From CAKUFA01 sp963646285 (GTDB lineage Bacteria > Bacillota > Clostridia > Christensenellales > Aristaeellaceae), in contig CAVIWF010000034.1 in NCBI GenBank assembly GCA_963646285.1, positions 1 to 27,791 of the forward strand: DNA of 27,791 nucleotides, given 5' to 3'. Made by a program: the position numbers and the translations under genes. Numbering within the stretch: position 1 is the stretch's first letter; every line of letters begins with the position of its first letter. This document shows positions 7,698 through 16,417 of this stretch, in pieces. The notes under the pieces were generated by a model. It did no database searches. It worked only from the letters and a program-made list of their open reading frames with translations, and had not been told where the DNA came from.

Positions 7698-8006
7698 ATG
7701 TTCACGCCAAAGATCAGAAATGAGCAGACCGATCTGCTGATGAAGGCGGTGCTGGAACTCAAGGATGAAGAGGACGCCTATCGCTTTTTTGAGGATGTGT
7801 GTACCATTAAGGAGCTCGAGAGCATTGCCCAGCGGCTGGAGGTGGCCGTGATGCTTCGCAAGGAAACCACCTATCAGGTGATTGCCAAGAAAACCGGCGC
7901 CTCTACGGCCACCATCAGCCGGGTAAACCGGGCACTGACGTACGGTGCGGACGGCTATCATCGGGTGCTGGATGCCATGGAAAAGAAAAACGAATTGCCT
8001 GAATAA
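7698..8006 (+). CDS. YerC/YecD family TrpR-like DNA-binding protein
   Basis: A 102-residue protein of the TrpR-like superfamily. Compared with B. subtilis YerC it shares the block DVCTIKELESIAQRLEVAVM and the helix-turn-helix GASTATISRVNRAL. It probably binds DNA as a dimer; the family has no firmly known operator or ligand. The start at 7698 is preferred because GGGGGA precedes it by seven bases and the protein then begins as in homologues; in-frame ATG 7683 and TTG 7671 are alternatives. It is a single-gene unit with its own promoter and terminator. In B. subtilis, too, yerC lies close to pcrA and ligA, so the neighbourhood looks conserved. Confidence 0.88.
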   Translation: MFTPKIRNEQTDLLMKAVLELKDEEDAYRFFEDVCTIKELESIAQRLEVAVMLRKETTYQVIAKKTGASTATISRVNRALTYGADGYHRVLDAMEKKNELPE

Positions 8007-8030
8007 AGAACAGAGGCTCCAAGCAGCAGG

Positions 8031-8060
8031 CGATGCGTTTTCGGCATCGTTTGTTTCTTT
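8031..8060 (+). terminator. Intrinsic terminator after the YerC-like gene
   Basis: CGATGC (8031-8036) and GCATCG (8044-8049) form a perfect 6-bp stem with loop GTTTTCG, followed by TTTGTTTCTTT. The stem is short, so some read-through into pcrA is possible; no clear promoter was seen between it and pcrA. Confidence 0.7.
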
Positions 8061-8115
8061 ATGGACTTTGTTTTTGCTTTATGTGATGTGTTGGGGAAAA
8101 GGTAGGATTGAGAAA

Positions 8116-10404
8116 ATGGATCTTTCGATGCTGAATCAAGAACAGCGGCTTGCCGCTGAAACTCTGGAAGGCCCGGTGCTGATTCTCGCAGGTGCAGGCA
8201 GCGGCAAAACCAAGGCACTGACCTGCCGTGTGGCGAATTTGATGGATCATGGGGTGGAACCCTGGTCCATTCTGGCACTGACCTTCACCAATAAGGCTGC
8301 CAAGGAAATGCGGGAGCGCATCCGGCAGCTGGTGGGGGAGAAAGCAGAGGATGCTTGGATCTCCACCTTCCACTCCACCTGCGCCAAAATCCTCCGGCGG
8401 GATATTGAAAAGCTGGGCTATAGCCGTTCCTTTGTGATTTATGATGACGATGATCAGGCAGTGACCCTGAAGGAAATTCTGAAGCGGCTGAATGTGGATG
8501 AAAAGTTTCTGCCGCCCAAGGAAATCCGTGCCAAGATTTCCGATGCCAAGAATCAGCTGATGGGGCCGGACGAATGGTTCCAGCAAAGCGAGCGGGACTA
8601 TCGCAGCCAGATGATCCATGATGTGTTTCTGGAATATGAAACTCGGCTGAAAGCACAGAACGCACTGGACTTTGACGACCTGCTGGTAAAGACCCTGACC
8701 CTGCTGGCGGATCATCCGCCGGTGCTGGACAGCTATCGCCGCCGCTTCCGCTACGTGATGGTGGACGAGTATCAGGATACCAACTTTGCCCAGTATCAGC
8801 TGGTGAAGCTGCTGACGGCGGAAAGCCGCAACCTGTGCGTGGTGGGCGATGATGACCAGTCCATTTATGGCTGGCGTGGTGCGGATATTCATAACATTCT
8901 GGACTTTGAAAAGGATTACCCGGATGCTACGGTGATCAAGCTGGAACAGAATTATCGGTCAACCGCCAACATTCTGGATGCAGCCAATCAGGTGATCGCC
9001 CACAATGTGGGACGCAAGGAGAAAGCACTGTGGACGGAAGCTGGCGAAGGGGATCCCATCAAGCTGTTCTGCGCCGGTGATGAACGGGAAGAAGCAGCCT
9101 GGGTGGCAGACCGGATTCGCCAACTGTCCAGACAGGGCGAACCCTATGGCAATGTGGCGGTGCTCTACCGTGCCAATGCCCAGAGTCGTGTGCTGGAAGA
9201 AATGCTCATGCGCTCCGGCATTCCCTACAAGGTTTTCGGCGGACAGAAGTTCTATGACCGCCGGGAAGTGCGGGATGTGATTGCCTATCTGCGGGTGATT
9301 GTCAATCCGGCAGATGATGTGAGCCTGCGCCGCATCATCAATGTGCCTAAGCGCTCCATTGGTGACAGCACGGTGCAGGAGCTGGTGCAGCACGCACGGG
9401 AAAATGAAATGCCCCTCTTCAGCGCCTTGACGGATATGCCTGCGACCCTGTCGGCACGGCCACGGAAGTGCGTCACGGATTTTGCCACCATGATGACCAT
9501 GCTCATGGCTATGAAGGAATCCATGCCCCTGAGCGCCTTTGTGCAGGAACTGGTGGACAAAACCGGCCTTCTGGCTCAGTATCAGCGGGAGAATACGGAC
9601 GACGCACAGGCACGGGTGGAGAATATTCAGGAGTTCCTGGGCGCAGTGGAAGAGTTTGCCCGTGCGGACGAAAAAGCCACGCTGGAAGATTATCTGGAAA
9701 ACGTGGCGCTGGTCACGGATCTGGATCAGGCAGAGGATGAGCGGGGCTATGTGACCCTGATGACCCTCCACTCTGCCAAGGGTCTGGAATTCCCGGATGT
9801 GTTCATCCCCGGCATGGAGGAAGGGGTTTTTCCCTCCGGCCGCAGCCTGACCAATGATGAAAAGATGGAAGAAGAACGTCGCCTGTGCTATGTGGGCATT
9901 ACCCGGGCACAGAAGCGGCTGTTCCTTTCCCGAGCCAGCCAGCGGATGCTGTATAATCAGGTGAATCACAATGCCCCCAGCCGCTTCCTGATGGAAATCC
10001 CTGAACGGCTGTTGCAGGATGACTGGGCAGAAAAGAAGCAGGCAGCGTTCCGCAACGTGCCTCAGCCTACCCGGACACGGGGAGCAGCCAGCGGCTATGG
10101 GCTTCGCTCTACCCCGGAGGTCAGCAAGCTGGGACAGCCGAAACTGACCTTCCACGGAGAATCTTTGAACATTCCCGGGGTGAGCAAAGGCTTTGCCCCT
10201 GCGCCTGCCGCACCTGCCGGTGCCATGCAGAGCCTGTTCCGCAAGGGTGATCGGGTGATGCACCGCAAATTCGGTGAAGGCAACGTGGTGGAGGTTCGGG
10301 GCAAGGGCTCCGATGCCCGTATCCTCATTGAGTTTACGGCCTATGGCGTGAAGGAGTTTTCTCTGTCTATCGCACCCATTGTGAAGCTGGGGGACGACGA
10401 ATGA
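8116..10404 (+). CDS. pcrA: ATP-dependent DNA helicase PcrA (UvrD/Rep superfamily 1)
   Basis: 3'-5' DNA helicase acting in repair, rolling-circle replication and removal of proteins or RNA polymerase from DNA. From the ATG at 8116 the protein has 762 residues, close to the usual 720-760. Motifs: GAGSGKT at 26-32 (Walker A), VDEYQDTN (Walker B), DDQSIYGWRGAD, EQNYRSTANIL, YVTLMTLHSAKGLEF and YVGITRAQKRL. The end (about residues 712-758) has the small Tudor-like module of PcrA (RVMHRKFGEGNVVE) that contacts RNA polymerase. The open frame extends upstream to 7945, but that part lies within and after the YerC gene and lacks homology; AGGA eight bases before 8116 supports the start chosen. Its stop overlaps the ligA start (ATGA). 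Confidence 0.97.
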   Translation: MDLSMLNQEQRLAAETLEGPVLILAGAGSGKTKALTCRVANLMDHGVEPWSILALTFTNKAAKEMRERIRQLVGEKAEDAWISTFHSTCAKILRRDIEKLGYSRSFVIYDDDDQAVTLKEILKRLNVDEKFLPPKEIRAKISDAKNQLMGPDEWFQQSERDYRSQMIHDVFLEYETRLKAQNALDFDDLLVKTLTLLADHPPVLDSYRRRFRYVMVDEYQDTNFAQYQLVKLLTAESRNLCVVGDDDQSIYGWRGADIHNILDFEKDYPDATVIKLEQNYRSTANILDAANQVIAHNVGRKEKALWTEAGEGDPIKLFCAGDEREEAAWVADRIRQLSRQGEPYGNVAVLYRANAQSRVLEEMLMRSGIPYKVFGGQKFYDRREVRDVIAYLRVIVNPADDVSLRRIINVPKRSIGDSTVQELVQHARENEMPLFSALTDMPATLSARPRKCVTDFATMMTMLMAMKESMPLSAFVQELVDKTGLLAQYQRENTDDAQARVENIQEFLGAVEEFARADEKATLEDYLENVALVTDLDQAEDERGYVTLMTLHSAKGLEFPDVFIPGMEEGVFPSGRSLTNDEKMEEERRLCYVGITRAQKRLFLSRASQRMLYNQVNHNAPSRFLMEIPERLLQDDWAEKKQAAFRNVPQPTRTRGAASGYGLRSTPEVSKLGQPKLTFHGESLNIPGVSKGFAPAPAAPAGAMQSLFRKGDRVMHRKFGEGNVVEVRGKGSDARILIEFTAYGVKEFSLSIAPIVKLGDDE

Positions 10405-12368
10405 GCACACTTGAATCGCAAATGCGGGCACTGGTAGACCGGCTGAACGAAACCGCCTATGCCTACTATGTGCTGGACAAGCCGGAAATCTCCGACATGC
10501 AGTGGGATCAGCTTTATGATCAGCTGACAAAGCTGGAAAAGGAAACCGGCGTTGTGCTGCCGGATTCCCCCACCCACCGGGTGGGCGGCGAGCCGCTGAA
10601 GGGCTTCGAGCAGCATACCCACCTGCATCGGCTGTGGAGCATGGACAAGGTGCAGTCCATTGGCGCATTGGAGGACTGGATTCGACGCACGGAAAAGCTG
10701 GCTGGGCAGACGGACCTCCAATACTATGTGGAATATAAATTTGACGGCCTGACCCTGAACCTGACTTACAACGAGGGTAAGCTGGTTCAGGCTGCCACCC
10801 GGGGCAACGGCGTAACCGGCGAGGCCATCCTGCCCCAGGCCAGAACCATCCGCACCGTGCCCCTGACGATTCCTTACCAAGGCTTGCTGGAAGTGCAGGG
10901 CGAGTGCATCATGCGCCTGAGCACACTGGAAGCCTACAATCAAACCGCAGCCGAGCCCCTGAAAAATGCCCGGAATGCTGCCGCCGGCGCACTGCGAAAT
11001 CTGGACCCGGCGGTTACGGCTGCCCGGAAGCTGGATGTGTTCTTTTACCAAATCGGCACCATTGAAAATCCGCCTTACAGCACCCAGCCGGAGATGCTGG
11101 ATTTCCTGCGGCAGAATGGTTTCCAGGTAAGCCCCTATTTGGGTACACCCCATTCGCAGGCGGAGCTGGAAGAATGCATCCGGGAGATTGAGGAGCAGCG
11201 GCCTACCTTGGATTTCCTGATTGATGGCGTGGTTATCAAAATTGGCGACTTTGCCCTTCGAAGCCGCATGGGCTTTACGGAAAAGTTCCCCCGGTGGGCA
11301 GTGGCCTATAAGTTTGAAGCCGAGGAAAGCGTCACCACCCTGCGCCGGGTGACCTGGGAGCTTGGACGTACGGGGAAGCTGACGCCTTTGGCTCATTTGG
11401 ATCCTGTGGATTTTTACGGCGTAACGGTGCGCAAGGCAACCCTGAACAACTGGGGGGACATTCAGCGCAAGCAGGTGGCCATCAATGCTCCGGTGTGGAT
11501 TCGACGCTCCAACGATGTGATTCCGGAAATCATGGGGCGTGTAGGCGAGGCAGAACCGGGAGAGAGCCCGATTGAAAAACCTACCCATTGCCCGGCATGC
11601 GGCGGGGAACTGACGGAACGGGGGGTCCATCTTTTCTGCATGAATCGGGTCAGCTGCCGTCCTCAGGCTGTGGCACGGCTGGATCATTTTGCCGGCAGGG
11701 ATGCCATGGACATTGACGGCTTTTCGGAGAAAACCGCCGAGCAGCTTTATGACCAGAAGAATGTGCGGGATCCGGCAGACCTGTATCACCTGACCAGGGA
11801 AGATGTGCTGTCCTTGGATGGGTTCAAGGAAAAGAAGGCGGACAACCTGCTGAAGGCACTGGAAAAGAGTAAGGACTGTGCCCTGGATGCTTTCCTCTTT
11901 GCGGTTGGTATTCCTAACGTAGGCCGGAAGACGGCTCGGGACATTGCAACGGCCTTCGGTACGCTGGACAAGGTGCAGGCTGCCACCATGGAGCAGCTGA
12001 CTGCCATCCCTGACGTAGGGGATATTGTGGCACAGAGCGTGCTGGAGTTTTTCTCCTTTGAAGAAAACCGCATCATGATTGACCGTCTGCTGAAGGCAGG
12101 AATAAAACCTCGGGCAATGGAGCAGAAGGCGGAAGGCGTGTTCAGCGGCAAAACCGTGGTGGTGACGGGGACTCTGCCCAATCTTTCCCGAAAGGAAGCA
12201 GAAGAGCTGATTCGTCGCTGCGGAGGTACGGCTGCTTCTTCGGTCAGCAAAAAGACAGCCTTTGTGGTGGCTGGGGAGGCTGCGGGCAGCAAGCTGGATA
12301 AGGCTCAGGCGCTGGGTATTGAAGTTATCGATGAGGCAGAACTGATGCGCCGGGCAGGAGAAGGCTGA
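10401..12368 (+). CDS. ligA: NAD-dependent DNA ligase LigA
   Basis: Essential ligase that seals nicks at Okazaki junctions and in repair, using NAD+. Length 655 is typical. The Ia domain with YAYYVLDKPEISD comes first, then the adenylation motif EYKFDGLT with nucleophile K113, the OB fold, a Cys4 zinc finger (CPAC...CMNRVSC), helix-hairpin-helix repeats (DGFKEKKADNLLKALEKSKD and later) and a C-terminal BRCT domain (VFSGKTVVVTGTLPNLSRKE). The start overlaps the pcrA stop by four bases, so the two are translationally coupled, as pcrA-ligA commonly are in Firmicutes. All core domains are intact. Confidence 0.97.
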   Translation: MSTLESQMRALVDRLNETAYAYYVLDKPEISDMQWDQLYDQLTKLEKETGVVLPDSPTHRVGGEPLKGFEQHTHLHRLWSMDKVQSIGALEDWIRRTEKLAGQTDLQYYVEYKFDGLTLNLTYNEGKLVQAATRGNGVTGEAILPQARTIRTVPLTIPYQGLLEVQGECIMRLSTLEAYNQTAAEPLKNARNAAAGALRNLDPAVTAARKLDVFFYQIGTIENPPYSTQPEMLDFLRQNGFQVSPYLGTPHSQAELEECIREIEEQRPTLDFLIDGVVIKIGDFALRSRMGFTEKFPRWAVAYKFEAEESVTTLRRVTWELGRTGKLTPLAHLDPVDFYGVTVRKATLNNWGDIQRKQVAINAPVWIRRSNDVIPEIMGRVGEAEPGESPIEKPTHCPACGGELTERGVHLFCMNRVSCRPQAVARLDHFAGRDAMDIDGFSEKTAEQLYDQKNVRDPADLYHLTREDVLSLDGFKEKKADNLLKALEKSKDCALDAFLFAVGIPNVGRKTARDIATAFGTLDKVQAATMEQLTAIPDVGDIVAQSVLEFFSFEENRIMIDRLLKAGIKPRAMEQKAEGVFSGKTVVVTGTLPNLSRKEAEELIRRCGGTAASSVSKKTAFVVAGEAAGSKLDKAQALGIEVIDEAELMRRAGEG

Positions 12369-12417
12369 ATCTAAAAGAAACTGCCCATGGAAAAAACAAC
12401 AATTATCGGACAAAGTA

Positions 12418-12426
12418 TGATATAAT
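12418..12426 (+). promoter_or_regulatory. Extended -10 promoter of the thioesterase gene
   Basis: TGATATAAT fits TGnTATAAT, the extended -10 form, and no good -35 box lies 17 bases upstream. Transcription would start near 12433, within the left arm of the inverted repeat at 12430-12460. Confidence 0.65.
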
Positions 12427-12429
12427 CGT

Positions 12430-12460
12430 GGCGGTGATTTTCGGCAAAGAAATCACCGCC
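12430..12460. repeat. Perfect 11-bp inverted repeat overlapping the thioesterase transcription start
   Basis: GGCGGTGATTT (12430-12440) and AAATCACCGCC (12450-12460) are exact reverse complements around a 9-base loop, followed by ATTTTGCTT. It could be the terminator of pcrA-ligA (it lies 61 bases after the ligA stop, with a weak T-run) or an operator or 5'-leader hairpin for the thioesterase gene, whose -10 box is just upstream. Confidence 0.7.
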
Positions 12461-12487
12461 ATTTTGCTTACAAAGGATGAACAAACA

Positions 12488-12868
12488 ATGGAAAATGTAA
12501 AGGGCACTTGGAAGACCACCGTCACGGAAGACATAACGGCAAAGGCCATGGGCAGCGGCTCCCTGCCGGTGCTGGCTACCCCTGCACTGGTTGCACTGAT
12601 GGAGCATGCAGCCTGCGAAGCACTGGCAGGCTCGCTGGAGGAAGGCATTACCACGGTGGGCACCAAAATGGATGTGGATCATGTGGCTGCAACGCCTTTG
12701 GGCATGGAAGTGTGGGCAGAAGCAACCCTGACCAGCCAGGAAGGCAGGGGCTATACCTTCGAAATCACTGCCTATGATGCCTGCGGCGTAATCGGCACGG
12801 CTAAGCATCAGCGTGTCAGTGTCAAGGCAGAAAAGTTTGTGGCTAAGGCAGAAGCAAAGAAGGGCTGA
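12488..12868 (+). CDS. FlK-like hot-dog-fold thioesterase
   Basis: A 126-residue single-domain protein resembling fluoroacetyl-CoA thioesterase FlK and its many uncharacterised relatives. The FlK catalytic residues Thr, Glu and His have matches at T31 and E39 (in ATPALVALMEHAA) and H65 (VDHVAATP). The strands V-W-A-E-A-T-L-T, GRGYTFEITAYD and GTAKHQRVSV fit the hot-dog fold. FlK itself is specific for fluoroacetyl-CoA; most relatives act on unknown short acyl-CoAs and nothing here suggests fluoroacetate resistance. The ATG at 12488 is chosen because AAAGGA lies ten bases upstream and the upstream in-frame region (from 12428) is the inverted repeat. It is followed 26 bases later by the serine hydrolase, so may share its transcript. 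Confidence 0.85.
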   Translation: MENVKGTWKTTVTEDITAKAMGSGSLPVLATPALVALMEHAACEALAGSLEEGITTVGTKMDVDHVAATPLGMEVWAEATLTSQEGRGYTFEITAYDACGVIGTAKHQRVSVKAEKFVAKAEAKKG

Positions 12869-12894
12869 TCACAGAAAGGCAGGAACGGCGGATC

Positions 12895-14046
12895 ATGAAA
12901 AAAGGCATACTTCGGCAAGGACTTCTTTTGATACTGGCGTTCCTGCTGGTTTTCTCCACAGCTGTGGCAGAAACGGAAGACGTGGATGCACAGGCGGAGA
13001 AAATTTTTCGCGCCCACAAGACCACTGGCGGCACGGTGCTGGTGGCACGAGATGGGGAAATTGTTTACCGCATGAATTACGGATTCATGAACAAGAAGCA
13101 GCAGATTCCGGTAGACGACAGCACCCATTTCCGCATCGCTTCGGTGACCAAAATGGTCAGCGCCATGTATATGATGCAGCTGGTGGAGCAGGGACTGGTG
13201 GACTTGGATGCGGATGTATCCGACTATCTGGGCTTTACCATGCGGAACCCCTACTACTATGATACACCGATCACCCTGCGGATGCTCATGACCCACACAG
13301 CTTCCATTACAAGGCAAAGCGGGGTCAGGGGACGGACGCTGGAAAGCCTGCTGGGCACCAAGTCCGCTTCCTTTTACCTGAACGCCATACCGGGGCGGAA
13401 GTATGCGTACTCGAATTTAGGGGCAGGGGTAATGGGCTCCATCATTGAAAGTGTTACTGGGAAGAACATCAACGATGCGGTGACGGAAGGCGTTTTTCAG
13501 CCCCTGCAAATGGATGCGGCCTATCATCCAGCTTTGATTCGGGATGTGGACAGCATTACCAACGTGTATGATAATAACTGCAACCTGAAGACTGCTGCAC
13601 AAAAGCTGATTGACGAGGAATGGGATGCTGGTGTTGATCCGGCGCACCATTACAATATCACCGTAGGCTCCCTGTGGATCACAGGGGAGGATCTTCTCCG
13701 GCTGGGCATGCTGATGTGCAACGGTGGGGAATTGGACGGTGTTCGGCTCCTGCAGGAAGACACCGTGGCGGAAATGATGGCGGAGCAGCAGGGCAAGGGC
13801 GGCATCACCGCCTCGACCCCTTACGGCCTGTGCGTCAATCGGAATGATACGCTGATTGAGAACCGCATGGTGTACGGTCATCAGGGCATCAGCGGTGCCA
13901 TTGCGGCCAACGTGTATTACGAGCCGGAAAGCCGCTTCGTGTTTGTGCTCATCACCAATGGGTGCAAAAATGGCCAGAACAACCGGGTCTGCGCCATTTC
14001 AAGAAAGATGTTCACCCTCATGTGGGAAAACTTCGGAGAAGAATAA
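12895..14046 (+). CDS. Secreted beta-lactamase-fold serine hydrolase (class C/PBP4* type)
   Basis: A 383-residue exported hydrolase of the beta-lactamase family (Pfam Beta-lactamase). Residues 1-25 form a signal peptide: MKKGILRQG, a leucine-rich core and a likely cut after AVA. The nucleophile motif SVTK is at 83-86, the YSN motif at 172-174 and HQG (329-331) takes the place of the KTG/HxG third motif. These enzymes include D-aminopeptidases, DD-peptidases, esterases and true beta-lactamases; the fold alone does not say which. Location at the head of genes for D-Ala and cell-wall peptide handling favours a peptidoglycan peptidase. There is no lipobox and no C-terminal membrane anchor, so the product is probably released. 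AGGA (12881-12884) lies ten bases before the ATG. Confidence 0.9.
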   Translation: MKKGILRQGLLLILAFLLVFSTAVAETEDVDAQAEKIFRAHKTTGGTVLVARDGEIVYRMNYGFMNKKQQIPVDDSTHFRIASVTKMVSAMYMMQLVEQGLVDLDADVSDYLGFTMRNPYYYDTPITLRMLMTHTASITRQSGVRGRTLESLLGTKSASFYLNAIPGRKYAYSNLGAGVMGSIIESVTGKNINDAVTEGVFQPLQMDAAYHPALIRDVDSITNVYDNNCNLKTAAQKLIDEEWDAGVDPAHHYNITVGSLWITGEDLLRLGMLMCNGGELDGVRLLQEDTVAEMMAEQQGKGGITASTPYGLCVNRNDTLIENRMVYGHQGISGAIAANVYYEPESRFVFVLITNGCKNGQNNRVCAISRKMFTLMWENFGEE

Positions 14047-14078
14047 AAGCTTTTTACTGGATGGGAGTTGCTGAAGCA

Positions 14079-15245
14079 ATGACGGATGCATTTCTGCACA
14101 GGACATGGATTGATATTGACCTGGATCGGCTGATTGCCAACTATCGAACCGCCAGGAGCCTGACCCAAAGCACGGTGACCTGTGTGCTGAAGTCCAACGC
14201 CTACGGTCACGGTGCGGCTCGGATGGCCCAGGCATTACAGGCAGATGGCTGCAGGAGCTTTGCGGTAAGCTGCGCCCGGGAAGGCTTTCAGCTGCGCAAG
14301 GCAGGCATTCAAGGCGAAATATTGGTCATGGGTCTGACGGAAGAGGACGCACTGCCGGAAAGCATCCGGGAAGGGCTGACCTTAACAGCTGCCTCGGCGG
14401 AAGATTTGCAGCTTATGGAAAGAATCTGCGCAGAGGAGCACCTGCAGGTGGCTGTTCATCTGAAGGCGGATACGGGCTTCCATCGCCTGGGCATTGCCTG
14501 CACGGAAGAAGCAGCGGCAAAGATCGGTACCGTGGCCAGGGAACTGCACTATGTCCGCCTGGAAGGGCTGTACAGCCACTTGGGGCTGATCAACCGGGAA
14601 CGGGATGAAATGCAGTATCAGCAGTTGATGACCATCAAAACATTGCTGGAACAGCAAGGTGTGCATGTGCAGGATGTGCACCTGTGCGACAGCATCGGTC
14701 TGGTGCGGTATCCCCAGTGGCACATGAGCCGGGTGCGGGTAGGGGCACTGCTCTTTGGCGTTCGTCCCTCCAGAAGCCAGCACATGCCCTTTGAATGCCT
14801 GGAAACGCTGACCTTCCGCACCACCGTGGCGCAGGTGCATCATGTGGCGGCAGGGGAAATTGTGGGCTATGGGGATGATCAAATTCTTACCCGGCCTTCC
14901 GTCATTGCTACCCTGTGCGCAGGCTACGGAGATGGTTATCCCCGGCACCTGTCCAATGGCAGGGGACAGGTGATGATTCAAGGCCACCGTGCGCCGGTGA
15001 TCGGTTTGGTCTGTATGGATCAAATGATGGTGGATGTGACCGACCTGCCGGAGGTTCATCCCGGGGATGTGGCTGACCTATTGGGAGGCGGCATTGGGTA
15101 CGGCGAAATGGCGGACTGGGCGGAAACGAATCGGAATGAGTGCCTGTCCATCCTGTCTGCCCGGCCTGTTCGTGTGTATTGGAAAAAGGGGCAGGTGGTT
15201 ACGGTGACGGACGACTTGCTTCGGGAAAGAAGGGATTTTGCGTGA
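14079..15245 (+). CDS. alr: Alanine racemase family protein
   Basis: PLP-dependent racemase producing D-alanine for peptidoglycan, 388 residues. The PLP lysine is K38 in VLKSNAYGHG; homologues mostly have KANAYGHG, so the Ser is a mild deviation. The opposite catalytic tyrosine is Y283 in AGYGDGYPRH, and VCMDQMMVDVT is the usual C-terminal domain motif. The stretch HLGLINRERDE replaces the more common HFA-x-AD. These changes leave room for a related amino-acid specificity. The start at 14079 has GGGAG 11 bases upstream and gives a normal N-terminus (RTWIDIDLDRL); an in-frame ATG at 14061 is possible. It starts 32 bases after the hydrolase stop and overlaps the M20 gene by four bases. Confidence 0.93.
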   Translation: MTDAFLHRTWIDIDLDRLIANYRTARSLTQSTVTCVLKSNAYGHGAARMAQALQADGCRSFAVSCAREGFQLRKAGIQGEILVMGLTEEDALPESIREGLTLTAASAEDLQLMERICAEEHLQVAVHLKADTGFHRLGIACTEEAAAKIGTVARELHYVRLEGLYSHLGLINRERDEMQYQQLMTIKTLLEQQGVHVQDVHLCDSIGLVRYPQWHMSRVRVGALLFGVRPSRSQHMPFECLETLTFRTTVAQVHHVAAGEIVGYGDDQILTRPSVIATLCAGYGDGYPRHLSNGRGQVMIQGHRAPVIGLVCMDQMMVDVTDLPEVHPGDVADLLGGGIGYGEMADWAETNRNECLSILSARPVRVYWKKGQVVTVTDDLLRERRDFA

Positions 15246-16417
15246 ATCTTGCAGATTGGCAGGAAGCCTTGAAGGACATCATGCCCCAAGTGATGGAAAT
15301 GCGCAGAGAGCTGCATCATCACCCGGAAAGAAGCGGGGAAGAGGCATGGACACAGGCTTATATTGAGGAAAAGCTGACGGCGCTGGGGCTGGAAATCCAT
15401 ACTTTTCAGGATTGCCATGCTGTCATGGGCATCATCCGCAATGGAGAAGGCCCCTGCGTGGCGATTCGGGCGGATATGGATGCACTGCCTGTAACAGAAA
15501 AGACGGGTTTGCCCTTTGCTTCCGTGCAGGAGGGCACCATGCACGCCTGCGGACACGATGCCCATATGGCGTTGGCGCTGGGCAGTGCCATGTGGCTGAA
15601 TGCTCACAAGGATCAGTGGCATGGAACGGTCAAGTACTTTTTCGAGCCGGAAGAGGAAACCGTGGGCGGCGGCAAAATGATGACCGAGCAGGGATGCATG
15701 GAAAATCCCCATGTGGATGTGGTGATCGGCCAGCATATGAATCCCCACTATGAGGCAGGAACCTTCTTTGCCAAGCCCGGTTTTGTCAGCGGTGCCAGCG
15801 ATGAAATTCGGCTGACGGTACGGGGGAAAAGCTGCCATGGGGCGTACCCGGAAAGCGGCGTTGATGCCATTGTGATTTCCGGGCAAATCGTTGCTGCCTT
15901 GCAGACCCTAGTCAGCCGCACTCTGTCGCCCTTTGACCCGGCAGTGGTGACCATCGGCACCATTGAAGGCGGACAAGCCAATAACATTGTCTGCGGCGAG
16001 GTGCACATGCGGGGCACCCTCCGCACCCTGTCGGAGGCTACAAGGGAAAAGATGAAGGCTTTGATCGTCCGCACTGCCGGCGGCATTGCAGAAGCCATGG
16101 GCGGGCAGTGCGATGTGCAGCTGATTCCCAGCTATGGGGCGGTATACAATGACGATTCGTATTATGCCGTCATTGAGAAGGAAGCAGAAGCAATCCTGGG
16201 CAAGGACAAAATCGTCCGGCAGGATGCGCCGAGCCTTGGGGTGGAAAGCTTCTACTACTTTGTCCGCAAAACGCCGGGGGTGTATTACGATATTGGCAGC
16301 GGCATTGGTACGGCGCTGCATACGGAAACGTTCCTGGTAGATGAAGCCTGCCTGCTGCCCGGGGTTGCATTGCAGTGCGCTTCGGTGCTGGCACTGACGG
16401 AGGAAATCAAAGCATGA
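15242..16417 (+). CDS. M20-family metal-dependent amidohydrolase (N-acyl-amino-acid hydrolase-like)
   Basis: A 391-residue cytosolic zinc/manganese hydrolase of the M20D group (hippurate, N-acetyl-diaminopimelate and IAA-amino-acid hydrolases). Metal ligands: C103 and H105 in HACGHDAHM, E137-E138 in FEPEEE, H165 in GQHMNP, and the C-terminal TALHTETF. The lid/dimerisation domain begins at about residue 180 (SGASDEIRLTVRGKSCHGAYPE). The substrate is not readable; in this context, cutting an acyl or peptide bond in a cell-wall-derived amino acid is plausible. The GTG start at 15242 overlaps the alr stop in GTGA with AAAGAAGG upstream; the longer open frame back to 15140 runs inside alr and is unlikely. 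Confidence 0.92.
   Translation: MNLADWQEALKDIMPQVMEMRRELHHHPERSGEEAWTQAYIEEKLTALGLEIHTFQDCHAVMGIIRNGEGPCVAIRADMDALPVTEKTGLPFASVQEGTMHACGHDAHMALALGSAMWLNAHKDQWHGTVKYFFEPEEETVGGGKMMTEQGCMENPHVDVVIGQHMNPHYEAGTFFAKPGFVSGASDEIRLTVRGKSCHGAYPESGVDAIVISGQIVAALQTLVSRTLSPFDPAVVTIGTIEGGQANNIVCGEVHMRGTLRTLSEATREKMKALIVRTAGGIAEAMGGQCDVQLIPSYGAVYNDDSYYAVIEKEAEAILGKDKIVRQDAPSLGVESFYYFVRKTPGVYYDIGSGIGTALHTETFLVDEACLLPGVALQCASVLALTEEIKA

Noticed and set aside
7395..7961. Minus-strand 188-codon open frame across tmRNA and the YerC-like gene
   Set aside because: It runs through the structured tmRNA and a terminator in antisense; no homology seen.
7945..8115. N-terminal extension of PcrA by 57 residues
   Set aside because: It overlaps the YerC-like gene and its terminator and has no family similarity; 8116 has a binding site and the normal N-terminus.
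10341..12413. A 690-codon minus-strand open frame opposite ligA
   Set aside because: Same reason: it mirrors ligA in full and has no independent support.
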